DNA of 64,000 nt from Mucilaginibacter rubeus (lineage in GTDB: Bacteria; Bacteroidota; Bacteroidia; Sphingobacteriales; Sphingobacteriaceae), in the NCBI RefSeq assembly GCF_003286415.2, contig NZ_CP043450.1, positions 4,340,001 through 4,404,000 on the forward strand, in the 5' to 3' direction. Under the pieces are notes generated by a model. The model had not been told where the DNA came from and searched no databases. It saw only the letters and a program-made list of their open reading frames with translations. Shown here piece by piece: positions 24,875 to 33,607 of the stretch. Each line of letters begins with the position of its first letter. Position 1 is the first letter of the stretch. Both the position numbers and the translations under genes were made by a program.

Positions 24875-24910
24875 TTTAACCCCGGTAAAAGTGCTTTTAC
24901 CGGGGTTAAA
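24875..24910. repeat. Perfect 17-bp inverted repeat with 2-base loop
   Basis: TTTAACCCCGGTAAAAG (24875-24891) and CTTTTACCGGGGTTAAA (24894-24910) form an almost continuous 17-bp stem. It lies between the SDR gene stop (25029) and the start of the PAS-GAF kinase (24775), both minus strand. It may end SDR transcription, but no T run follows on that strand. Confidence 0.7.
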
Positions 24911-25028
24911 TTATAAAGTTAGCCGTTTTCCCTTTTGTGAGATTTTTATGTGATAGCGGTTGGATTTATTGCTAACAAGGAGTCATGACGTTAACAGGTA
25001 AATAATTACCAAGAATCAAAACATTCCC

Positions 25029-25826
25029 TTAAAGGCAGCGAATCGTTCCGCCATCTACACGAAGTACCGAACCGCTGATATAGTCGGCAAAAGAGCTGCA
25101 CAGATAGGCTACGGCACCTGCAACTTCCTGAGGTTCACCAAACCTGCCGGTATCGTTAGGGATCAGTTCCTGCACGGCTTTATATTTTATTTCTTCCGGA
25201 TCGGTTCCCCAGCCAAATTTTGGCGCCGCGTTTTGTAACCACTCCTCAACCATCGGGTTGATGATTGCACCCGGCGAAACAACATTGGATGTACTACCAG
25301 AATCTTTGAGGCTCCTGGCCAGGGAAACCGACATGTTGTGGCGGGCAGCCAGTGTAGCGTTATAATGAGGCTGTTCCTTTATCGGTTGTATGGCAAGTCC
25401 CCCGCCGATATGGATCACCCTTCCCCATCCGAGTTTCTTCATCTGCGGAACTATCCGCTGTACCATCCGCACGTAAGAAACTACGTTATTATTGTATATC
25501 GACAACCAGTCTTCGGTGGTGGCTTCCCCCCATGATTTGTGGGAAGTTTCACCTGCATTATTAACCAGGATATCTATTTGCCCTGATTTAAGCGCGGCTG
25601 TTGCCACAGCATCGGCACCCTCATCTGTCGAAAGGTCGCCTATTGCCAATTCAGCTAATCCACCCGCATTCAATATAGCATTTACCACCTCGCCTGCCTT
25701 TTCGCTGTTACGGCCATGAATAATAACTGTTGCGCCTTCACTTGCAAGCAGTTTTGCAATTGCTTCACCTAATCCGGAACTTGAGCCGGTAACCAGGGCA
25801 CGTTTGCCCTTTAATTTTAAATCCAT
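25029..25826 (-). CDS. Short-chain dehydrogenase/reductase with altered catalytic residues
   Basis: 265 residues. The Rossmann fold is clear: TGSSSGLGEAIA (cofactor glycine motif), NNAG near residues 89-92, and the C-terminal VSPGAI and SGSVLRVDGG. The active site departs from the family. Tyr155 is kept in PHYNATLAARHN, but the Lys four residues on is Leu159, and the Ser usually 13 residues before the Tyr is Gly (GGG at 141-143). A classical reductase mechanism is therefore doubtful. It lies 18 bp after an AraC-type regulator on the same strand, which probably controls it. Confidence 0.85.
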   Translation of the reverse strand: MDLKLKGKRALVTGSSSGLGEAIAKLLASEGATVIIHGRNSEKAGEVVNAILNAGGLAELAIGDLSTDEGADAVATAALKSGQIDILVNNAGETSHKSWGEATTEDWLSIYNNNVVSYVRMVQRIVPQMKKLGWGRVIHIGGGLAIQPIKEQPHYNATLAARHNMSVSLARSLKDSGSTSNVVSPGAIINPMVEEWLQNAAPKFGWGTDPEEIKYKAVQELIPNDTGRFGEPQEVAGAVAYLCSSFADYISGSVLRVDGGTIRCL

Positions 25827-25844
25827 TTTATTATTTTTATTAGT

Positions 25845-26684
25845 TTATAGATATTTCTTGTTTGGCGCATAACCAAACGACTTTTTATAAGCAAATGAGA
25901 AGTGCGACAGATCCTCAAATCCTAAATCGAGGTAGATATCTGAGGGTTTTTCCCGTTTCTCCTCAATCAGGAACCGAGCTTCCTGCAATCGTTTTTGGAC
26001 AAGCCAACGGCTCGGGCTGATTTGAAACAGCTTCTCGAAATCACGCTTAAATCCGGAAAGGCTCCGCCCTGTCAAAAACGCGAACCGATCAATGCTCACA
26101 TTGTACCGGTAATGGCTGTTCATAAATGCCTGCAGATCTATTTTGCCGGGCTCACTGAAATCAAACAGGATATTTTTGAATGCAGAATCGTTTTGAATGA
26201 GCAATAAGATCAACTCTCGTGTTTTCAGTGCTACAATCCGCTCATCTGGTTGCCCCTGTTGCAGGTATGGTACAAGGGAATCGGCAAAGCCTTTGAGCAG
26301 GCTACTTGGTCTAATCAGCATAGACCCGCCAGATTGATCACCTTCATCGGCCACCAAGCCATATAGACCACTCATTTCGCGTAGCGTGGCCTGGTCAATA
26401 TGCACCGCGACGGATTTGAAACTACCGCCAACCGGGCTCTTGACATACCTGGACAACTGGTTTCTTTTGAAAAACCGGAAGTCGCCGGCACTAAAAATGT
26501 ATTTTTTATCACCCAGCCATACCTCGTTAGTCCCGCTAATGATGTAACTGAAAATATGATCGGTGACAAAAGCCTCACCCTCTATTTTATTCCCCGAATA
26601 AGAATTTAATAACAATCTCGGGCCGCGGCCCGCTTGCTTTTCATGGCCTTCCGGGTTTTTATTCTGACATTCCATGATTTTCAT
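25845..26684 (-). CDS. AraC-family transcriptional regulator
   Basis: The start is taken at ATG 26684 (279 residues). A TTG at 26765 would add 27 residues and cannot be excluded. The N-terminal cupin-like sensing domain (FSYIISGTNEVWLGDKKYIFSAGDFRFF) is followed by two AraC helix-turn-helix motifs (SIDRFAFLTGRSLSGFKRDFEKLFQISPSRWLVQKRL and KPSDIYLDLGFEDLSHFSFAYKKSFGYAPNKKY). It is likely an activator or repressor of the downstream SDR gene. The ligand is unknown. Confidence 0.87.
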   Translation of the reverse strand: MKIMECQNKNPEGHEKQAGRGPRLLLNSYSGNKIEGEAFVTDHIFSYIISGTNEVWLGDKKYIFSAGDFRFFKRNQLSRYVKSPVGGSFKSVAVHIDQATLREMSGLYGLVADEGDQSGGSMLIRPSSLLKGFADSLVPYLQQGQPDERIVALKTRELILLLIQNDSAFKNILFDFSEPGKIDLQAFMNSHYRYNVSIDRFAFLTGRSLSGFKRDFEKLFQISPSRWLVQKRLQEARFLIEEKREKPSDIYLDLGFEDLSHFSFAYKKSFGYAPNKKYL

Positions 26685-26840
26685 TTGATTTCGGGAACAA
26701 AGTTCGGCAATAGCGTGCCACGGCGTTTTGTTAGAAAGCCCAGATTGCTTTGTTGAAAAGTCCAACAGTAGATTTACAGGCGTAATTCGATGGCTATCCT
26801 GAAGATTTCAGAAAGGACTGTAAGTTGTTAAAGGGGCTAT

Positions 26841-28028
26841 TTAAACCGGCAAAGCCGGGATAAATGTAATGGAGATTCGGGTGCCGCCTAAATTCTCAAA
26901 TTTGATAGCCGCATTGATCTCGGCACTCAACCCCTTCATTAACTCCATCCCGAGCGAGTTATAATCTTTGCTGAAAGGATCGTCTGCAAGGCCTATACCA
27001 TTATCCCAAATTTGAAGTTTTATCCGGCCGTTGTCGTCAATCAGCATAACTTGAACTTCACCTGATTTGTAGCCCGGAAATGCATATTTAATGGCGTTGG
27101 TAACTGCCTCGTTGATGATCAGGGCCAGAGGGATAGCATAGGAAATATCAAGCGCCACCGGGTCGATGTTAAACTTAAAATTAACAAAACCCTCAACGCC
27201 AAAACTTTCTTCCAGGTTATTGATAAGCTCGGGTATGTACTCAGCCATATCAATTGTTTTGACATGATCTGTTTTATATAACTTTTGATGGATCAGAGAC
27301 ATCGCGAAGATCCGGTGCTGACAGCTTTCAACAGCTTGTAAGGCATCATTTTCAAGATATTTCGCCTGAGATTCCAGCAAACAGACAACGGTATGCAAAT
27401 TGTTTTTTACGCGGTCATGCACTTCTTTTAACAGCCATTCCTTCTCGCGGATCAAATACTGAAGCATTTCATTTTTACGGTCAATCAGCTCGTTATTTCT
27501 TTTTGTAGCCGCCCATTGCCGGTAAATAAGTACCACAATGAGTAACAACAACACTGAACCGATGACAGTCCGGATCCGGACAGAACTGGCATGTGCCAGG
27601 TTCAATTGCCTAACCCGGGCCGAGTTTTTCAGCTCTTTGATATACTTATTCTTTTGTTCTGTAGCATATGCGATCTGCAACGCATTAATCTGCCTGTTCT
27701 TGACCGAATTGAACATCGAGTCTTTTATCGCATCACTCCGCCGTAAATAGGAAATAGCACTTTGGTAATTCCCTGTGGCAGAATCTACCCTGAAAAGCAA
27801 GAGGGTAACATCCCGAATATTCTTTGCATTACCACCCGTTTCATATTGCTTCAGCGCCTTCAGCAGGTAGGATTTTGCTGTGCCATATTGCTTTTTCAGG
27901 AGATAGAAGTTCCCGGCAGATTGATTTTTCTCCGCTTCACTATCTGCCAGCAGGCAGGAATGGCATTTTTGTGCCATCCCGGTTATGCCGAATAACAGTA
28001 AGAAAATGATTGTGATAAATGTTCTCAT
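26841..28028 (-). CDS. HisKA_2-type membrane sensor histidine kinase (short form)
   Basis: 395 residues. Signal peptide MRTFITIIFLLLFGITGMAQ, then a short periplasmic region with one TPR-like unit (about 25-115), a coiled coil, a transmembrane helix near 155-172, and the HisKA_2 dimerization motif with His in EVHDRVKNNLHTVVCLLES. The HATPase_c domain contains LIINEAVTNAIKYAFP and IWDNGIGLADD. It is clearly paralogous to the longer kinase at 29856-32114 from the GNYQSA unit onward, but lacks most of its TPR array. It probably works with the NtrC-type regulator encoded immediately upstream (112-bp gap). Confidence 0.87.
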   Translation of the reverse strand: MRTFITIIFLLLFGITGMAQKCHSCLLADSEAEKNQSAGNFYLLKKQYGTAKSYLLKALKQYETGGNAKNIRDVTLLLFRVDSATGNYQSAISYLRRSDAIKDSMFNSVKNRQINALQIAYATEQKNKYIKELKNSARVRQLNLAHASSVRIRTVIGSVLLLLIVVLIYRQWAATKRNNELIDRKNEMLQYLIREKEWLLKEVHDRVKNNLHTVVCLLESQAKYLENDALQAVESCQHRIFAMSLIHQKLYKTDHVKTIDMAEYIPELINNLEESFGVEGFVNFKFNIDPVALDISYAIPLALIINEAVTNAIKYAFPGYKSGEVQVMLIDDNGRIKLQIWDNGIGLADDPFSKDYNSLGMELMKGLSAEINAAIKFENLGGTRISITFIPALPV

Positions 28029-28140
28029 GGTGGTTTTCGGAATGCTGACCTGTTTCTGCCTGCGAGCTTTATAGGTTTAGGTATAAATTTCTTTTCGATC
28101 AGAAAATTTGCTTTTAGTAAAATCAGCGTTCTTTTAAGCA

Positions 28141-29523
28141 TTAACCAAACTGTTTGGAAATACCCAGTTTAATCATTCTTGATTTAAGCGTTGAGGAATT
28201 GATGTTAAGTAGTTCCGCGGCACCTCCGGTACCGTATACTTTCCAGTTGCACCTTGCCAGTGTATCCAGGATATGGTCACGTTCATTATCAGCAAAGGTT
28301 TTGATGCCTCGTTCTTTAGCATTACCGGCTACGGGCGACGGCTTCAATACGGGCAGGTTCACCTGGTTTATGATGTGCCCGTCACAAAGCAGCACAGAAC
28401 GTTCAATAAGATTAATAAGTTGCCGTATATTGCCTGGCCATGGGTAACCGAGCAGCACCTTCTTAACCGGATCAGAAAATCCCGTGATATTTTTTTTATT
28501 GGCAGCTGCAAACACACTAAGATAATGCTCCGCAATTGGCATAATATCCGCTTTTCGTTCCCGCAATGGCGATAATTCTATCGGGAATACGTACAAACGG
28601 TAATAAAGATCAAGCCTGAACCTGCCCGCGGCAATCTCTTCTTCCAGGTTCCTGTTGGTTGCCGCAATGATCCGGACATTGACATTCTTCCGCTTTCCAC
28701 CAACCGGGCAGATCTCTTTTTCCTGCAAAACCCGAAGTAGTTTAGATTGAATTTCCAGCGGCATCTCACCTATCTCATCCAAAAAAATGGTACCGTTTTC
28801 TGCCTGTTCAAACTTACCTATCCGTTTATCTACCGCCCCGGTAAAGCTTCCCCTTTCATGCCCAAAAAGCTCAGATTCGATAAGTGTAGGCGATACGGCG
28901 GCACAATCAACAATAATGACCGGTTTTTTACTGCGGGCCGAATGGTTATGAATAGCCCTTGCTACTAACTCTTTGCCTGTTCCGCTCTCACCCAGTATCA
29001 GCACCGGGCTTTCTGCTGTCGCTGCTATCTGTATCAGCCTTGTAATATCTTTCAAGCCTGAGCTTTTTCCCGCCATTCCGAAATTACCCGTGCCGGCGCC
29101 TTTTAAATCAGTAGGGCTTTTATATACCTTGGAAACTTTGGCAAGCGAAAGATGCTCGGCATGTAGGTTGGTAGCTATATCAAGCATGGCCAGTACATCT
29201 TTTTCGCGAAAAGGTTTAACCAGGAATCCGTATGGCGAGGTTTGCTTTGCAAGCCTAAAAGTCCGTTCGTCCGAATTGGCCGAAAGATAAATGAAAGGTA
29301 TATTACGTTCCTTAATTATCGGCGCCAGATCAATGCCTGTCTTTTCACCTTTTAAAAAGATATCCAACAGCACAAGATCCGGCAGATCGGAATTAAGGGT
29401 GTTCAGCGCTTCGTCAAAAGAGCGGGCAACAGGGCAAACAGCATAGCCCGCTCCCTCTAATACTTTACGTAAATTATTTGCCTCTATAAACTGGTCTTCT
29501 ACTATTAATATTTTACTTTTCAT
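28141..29523 (-). CDS. NtrC-type sigma-54-dependent response regulator
   Basis: 460 residues. Receiver domain 1-120 (acidic pair E9/D10, phospho-acceptor D54 in LVLLDIFLKG, Lys in FLVKPFRE). AAA+ sigma-54 interaction domain about 150-390 with Walker A GESGTGKE, the L1 loop ELFGHERGSFTGA (GSFTGA variant of GAFTGA), Walker B GTIFLDEIGEMP, and R-finger region LRERKADI. Fis-type helix-turn-helix at the C-terminus (GGAAELLNINSSTLKSRMIKLGI). It drives sigma-54 promoters when phosphorylated. It sits between two paralogous HisKA_2 kinases, its likely partners. Targets are unknown. Confidence 0.92.
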   Translation of the reverse strand: MKSKILIVEDQFIEANNLRKVLEGAGYAVCPVARSFDEALNTLNSDLPDLVLLDIFLKGEKTGIDLAPIIKERNIPFIYLSANSDERTFRLAKQTSPYGFLVKPFREKDVLAMLDIATNLHAEHLSLAKVSKVYKSPTDLKGAGTGNFGMAGKSSGLKDITRLIQIAATAESPVLILGESGTGKELVARAIHNHSARSKKPVIIVDCAAVSPTLIESELFGHERGSFTGAVDKRIGKFEQAENGTIFLDEIGEMPLEIQSKLLRVLQEKEICPVGGKRKNVNVRIIAATNRNLEEEIAAGRFRLDLYYRLYVFPIELSPLRERKADIMPIAEHYLSVFAAANKKNITGFSDPVKKVLLGYPWPGNIRQLINLIERSVLLCDGHIINQVNLPVLKPSPVAGNAKERGIKTFADNERDHILDTLARCNWKVYGTGGAAELLNINSSTLKSRMIKLGISKQFG

Positions 29524-29855
29524 GTCGATGTTTTCTGAATTCCGGCCCTGTGTGTATTCCCTGTTTTAGGGAGACAAACCGGACTGCTTTAAAAAATATA
29601 ATATCACCTGCAGCGCGCTAATTATTTAGTGCACTGCCTAAAACCGACTCGCGGTAAATACAAATGCTATGCCGGATGGTATCTGCCTAATAGTCAAAAA
29701 AGTGTATCAATACTGAAATCATAGAATCACGAAGTATCATGATTTCAACATGAGATTTAATGATAAGAACACTTATCCCCCTATTTTAGCTATTCCCACA
29801 GATGCCCCTCTGTTTTAACCTCGTCTTATGATACCCTGGCCATACCTCGGCTTCT
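29524..29855. promoter_or_regulatory. Regulatory gap upstream of the NtrC-type gene with CATGAGATTT site
   Basis: 332 bp with no gene. It contains TGAAATCAT (29714-29722) and ATGATTTCA (29739-29747) as an inverted pair 16 bp apart, and CATGAGATTT (29749-29758). The same 10-mer occurs in two other intergenic regions (38939-38948 and 51563-51572). Confidence 0.4.
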
Positions 29856-32114
29856 TCAGTGTTCGATCAATGTTGCGAGCGCTCCGTTACCGGTTACTAT
29901 CAATGCTTCCTTATCAAAATTATTACGGGGGAGACAGGTTACTATGATCCGGGTTCCGTCATGCGTCTCAAAACTGATCTCGGCATCTATATCCTGCGAC
30001 AAGCCCCTCATCAGTTCGATGCCTAATGATTGATTAGTATGCTCATTGAAATTGCGGGGCATTCCTATCCCGTTATCAGCTATTGTCAAAACCACCTCGT
30101 TGTTATATTGATATAATATAACCGAGATAGTGCCACCTCCCACAGGAAAAGCATATTTGATGGCATTGGTTACCGCTTCGTTAATGATCAGCCCAAAGGG
30201 TATAGCATAGGCCACATTAAGAAACACAGGGGCTATATCGATATTAAAGGAAACCCGGTCTGCAAGATCAAAACTCCGCTCCAGGTTAAAAATGAGTTCG
30301 GGAATGTACTCGGCCATATTGATGGTTTTTACATCATCCGACCGGTAAAGCTTTTGGTGGATCAACGACATCGCAAAAATCCGGTTTTGGCTGGTTTCAA
30401 TGGCCTTCAGTGCGTCATCCTTCAGGTTTTTAGCTTGTGACTCCAATAAACAGATAAGCGTGTGCAGGTTATTTTTTACCCGGTGATGTACTTCTTTGAT
30501 CAACCATTCTTTTTCCTGGAGAAACCGCTGCAAGGATTGATTTTTCTTTTGGATAAGCTGGTTATTCCTTTTTGCTACTAACGAGTTTCTATAAAGTAAC
30601 ACCGCTACAACCAGGAGCAGGCAGGAACCTAAAACAACCCAGTTTCTTGATGCCTCAAGGTTTCTCAAACTTAATTTTTGCAGTTTTGCGGCAGCCTGTA
30701 ACTCGCTTATGTCCCTGTTTTTTTGTTCGGTATCAAAGGATACTTGCAATTCCTGTATTTGCTTGTTCTTTTCGGTATTGAAGATGGAGTCTTTTAATTG
30801 GTTGCTTAATTGCAGATAAGACACGGCACTTTGGTAATTACCGGCAGCAGAATCAGCTTGAAAAAGCATCAGATAGTTACGTTTTAAATCGTTCTTTTTT
30901 CCGGAGACCTTAAGGTACTTTAAGGCTTCAAGGAGATAAGGCTTTGCGATGTTTTGCTGATGTATGTTCAGATAAAAAGATCCGATACTCTGAAATCCGG
31001 AACCAATTTCCCGGGCAGAAAAGTCGTCTTTTTGCCTGCGTACCAAAGCAATCATATCCAGATAATTCTTTTCGGCAAGCGGATACTTTTTGAGTTGCTG
31101 GTAACAATCGCCAACTAACGAAAGGTACAGTAGCCGTGAAGAGGGATCAAGTATTTTGTATTCATCAGGCGCTATCAAAACAAATTTCAAAGCATCATCC
31201 GGTTTTCCCAAATCTAAAAGTCGCTCTGCGACCTCACTTTTAGCTTTGATAATTATGTCCGGGTTTTCATGACCATTCACAACAAAAACGTAAGCCTTTT
31301 TTGCCCATTTCAAGCTTTCAGACAAGTTGCCCAAATCCTTCTGGATCTCGGCAATCCGGATATAAAAGTCATAAGCATAGGACGAATCTGCTGCAAGCCG
31401 CATTGTTTGCTCTGTTTTCAGCGCGTAGTCCAGGGCATGGGGATAATTACCCTCTTTCACATAAACCAGCGACAGGCGGTAATATGCAAATAGCAGGCTC
31501 ATATATGAAGCTTTCTGATCCGGATTGATTATTTGCAACAGTTCCTTTTCGGCCAAACTAAAGTTACCCTGCCAGATATGGATATCCGCAATGTTAGTAG
31601 CTATGTCAAATACCCTCTCCCGGTCGTTTAGCTTTTTAGCCAGTTGTAACGCCTGTTCAAAGCAATACAATTTAAACTGTATTTCTTCCTTTCCGCGAAC
31701 GATATTCACCGCCAGCTGCGACCATGCGAGACACTCTCCCAAGGTATCTCCTGATTTCCTGCACCTATCAACGATGGGAAGAAAAAGCTCTTTCAGGTCA
31801 AGGCTCTGATTCCGGTCGTACGCGGTTTGCGCGGCTAAAATGTCAATTCTGTCCCGGAACTTATTCACCCTGAACTTTGCATTCAGCATTTGGGCCTCTT
31901 TTAAAAACATATCGATAGTGTCTGTCCGGCTCTTTTGGTAGGGCATATATTCGTAAGCCTCGGCCAGATCTATCAGTGTAGCTATCCGCGCGGTATCAGC
32001 AGGCATCGTTTTAAGTCTAACCAATTCATGTTCGGGCCTCTCCTCTACTTTCTGGGCATGAATGGTACTCGCCATAAACATGAATAATAAAAAAACAAGA
32101 GCCCTAACTTTCAT
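29856..32114 (-). CDS. TPR-containing HisKA_2 membrane sensor histidine kinase
   Basis: 752 residues. Signal peptide MKVRALVFLLFMFMASTIHAQ. Periplasmic TPR array about 60-450 (ANIADIHIWQGNFSLAEKELL, ALDYALKTEQTMR, ESLKWAKKAYVFV, LVGDCYQQLKKYPLAEKNYL), coiled coil, transmembrane helix about 500-520, HisKA_2 with His in EVHHRVKNNLHTLICLLES, and HATPase_c with LIINEAVTNAIKYAFP and IADNGIGMPR. No receiver. It is divergent in length from its paralogue at 26841 but near-identical in plan over the last 340 residues. It lies 55 bp after the SusD-like gene start side, on the same strand, so it could be read with the SusCD unit. Confidence 0.88.
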   Translation of the reverse strand: MKVRALVFLLFMFMASTIHAQKVEERPEHELVRLKTMPADTARIATLIDLAEAYEYMPYQKSRTDTIDMFLKEAQMLNAKFRVNKFRDRIDILAAQTAYDRNQSLDLKELFLPIVDRCRKSGDTLGECLAWSQLAVNIVRGKEEIQFKLYCFEQALQLAKKLNDRERVFDIATNIADIHIWQGNFSLAEKELLQIINPDQKASYMSLLFAYYRLSLVYVKEGNYPHALDYALKTEQTMRLAADSSYAYDFYIRIAEIQKDLGNLSESLKWAKKAYVFVVNGHENPDIIIKAKSEVAERLLDLGKPDDALKFVLIAPDEYKILDPSSRLLYLSLVGDCYQQLKKYPLAEKNYLDMIALVRRQKDDFSAREIGSGFQSIGSFYLNIHQQNIAKPYLLEALKYLKVSGKKNDLKRNYLMLFQADSAAGNYQSAVSYLQLSNQLKDSIFNTEKNKQIQELQVSFDTEQKNRDISELQAAAKLQKLSLRNLEASRNWVVLGSCLLLVVAVLLYRNSLVAKRNNQLIQKKNQSLQRFLQEKEWLIKEVHHRVKNNLHTLICLLESQAKNLKDDALKAIETSQNRIFAMSLIHQKLYRSDDVKTINMAEYIPELIFNLERSFDLADRVSFNIDIAPVFLNVAYAIPFGLIINEAVTNAIKYAFPVGGGTISVILYQYNNEVVLTIADNGIGMPRNFNEHTNQSLGIELMRGLSQDIDAEISFETHDGTRIIVTCLPRNNFDKEALIVTGNGALATLIEH

Positions 32115-32168
32115 ATTGCTTTATGTTTAGATCCGTGTGACTGAACTTCCATCTTTAGTCTGGTAATA

Positions 32169-33599
32169 TTAATAGCCTGGATTCTGCAACCCGATACCCG
32201 GATTAGCCTTAAACTCAGTTAAAGGAATTGGTAGAATATATTGCTGATTTGATGTAATTGTTGGCCTTAGTTGGGTTACAGTTGCCAAAGGGAACCGCAG
32301 CAGAGCCATCCAGTCTGCGCCATCCTCACCTACAAGATTCCTTACAATTTCATAGTAGTTTTGGAGTAACATGCTTTCGGTAGTGGTTGCATTGTCAACC
32401 GCCGAAAAATCTGTCACACCAGCCCTGCTCATTACTGTTTTGAGTAAAGTTCTGGCTTGATCAAGGCTTCCACCCGACCTGATTATCGCTTCCGATTCCA
32501 GCAGGTAAACCTCGCTTAAACGGAAAGCATAAGCGGTTTCAGATAATTGAGTTGGCATAGCGCCATAGGCAATGTATTTCTGAAAATGATAGGTGTTGGG
32601 GATTAATACAGTATAGATAGTTTCTTTATTAAGCATCCACTGCCCTCTCGGATCATTGGCCAGTAGATCTTTCAGCGCTTTTTTGGCAACCCATAGATCG
32701 GTTGTGCCCGGATAATACGCCCGGCTAAGGCTCGCAATATACTTCTCCTGTCCGGCAAAGGGCTGAATACCTAAAATCACCTCTGAGCTGGCAAGACCTT
32801 TAACATAAAAAATATCCTTCAGACTATTTTCCAGCGAATAGAAGCCAGATTGCTGGATCGCCTGAGCTAACGCAATAACCTGGGCATAATCACCCGAAGT
32901 TCCGCGGCTCATTAGTACGCGCATTTTTAAAGCCATGGCAGCCCATCTGGTTGCATAATAACGCGGATTTGTTGCCGGCGCGTTGGCAATAGCAAAGTCC
33001 AAGTCGGCCAGGATAAAATCGTAGCTTGTACCCACATCGCTCCTTGCCTTAGCAATATTACTTACGGCAGAAGGCTGATCACGTATAATGATGCCAAACT
33101 TGCTGGAAACATCCCACCATTGTGCAAAATAGCCCATCACCCGAAAAGCGCCGTATGCTCGTAAAAAACGGGCTTCGCCAAGTATTTCATTTTTTCTGTT
33201 CCCGGTAAATGCGCCGGCATTGAGATTGGTTGCCCCACTGATAACTTCATTCGAAGCTTCAATCAGCTTATAAGAGTTATCCCAGATGGCCTGGCTAAAA
33301 GTGTTGTTGTAATTATTAGTTTCATTGGGATCAACCGTGGTATAGCCATCACCAATAAAACCGGCAAATACGCTTCCGGGAATTTCATTATATGTCCAGT
33401 TTGTAAAGTTATTGACATTCCCGTTTGCAAAACGAAGATAAGCGCCATTTAGAACTGCTTGAGCCGAGGCTTGATCGGTAATTGCGTTCACGTTAACCAC
33501 CTGGTTTGCCGGCACAGGGTTCAATGCCTTTGAGCATGCTCCAAGTGCAATTGCCGCGGTAAGCGCCAGGATTGTTATATTGATTTTTCCTTTGATCAT
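32169..33599 (-). CDS. SusD/RagB-family outer-membrane lipoprotein
   Basis: 476 residues. Lipoprotein signal MIKGKINITILALTAAIALGACS with Cys after LGA. The RagB/SusD fold is indicated by the NVNAITDQASAQAVLNGAY opening, NEILGEARFLRAYGAFRVMGYFAQWW (TPR-type helices), and the C-terminal RLSEVYLLESEAIIRSGGSLDQA ... LLRFP ... YILPIPLTEFKANPG. It captures an oligosaccharide or other nutrient at the cell surface and hands it to the SusC channel 8 bp upstream. No glycosidase is encoded in this unit, so the substrate is unknown. Confidence 0.92.
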   Translation of the reverse strand: MIKGKINITILALTAAIALGACSKALNPVPANQVVNVNAITDQASAQAVLNGAYLRFANGNVNNFTNWTYNEIPGSVFAGFIGDGYTTVDPNETNNYNNTFSQAIWDNSYKLIEASNEVISGATNLNAGAFTGNRKNEILGEARFLRAYGAFRVMGYFAQWWDVSSKFGIIIRDQPSAVSNIAKARSDVGTSYDFILADLDFAIANAPATNPRYYATRWAAMALKMRVLMSRGTSGDYAQVIALAQAIQQSGFYSLENSLKDIFYVKGLASSEVILGIQPFAGQEKYIASLSRAYYPGTTDLWVAKKALKDLLANDPRGQWMLNKETIYTVLIPNTYHFQKYIAYGAMPTQLSETAYAFRLSEVYLLESEAIIRSGGSLDQARTLLKTVMSRAGVTDFSAVDNATTTESMLLQNYYEIVRNLVGEDGADWMALLRFPLATVTQLRPTITSNQQYILPIPLTEFKANPGIGLQNPGY

Positions 33600-33607
33600 G
33601 CTTGTAA

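Noticed and set aside
28154..28575. Plus-strand ORFs opposite the NtrC-type gene
   Set aside because: Shadows of a well-supported minus-strand gene.
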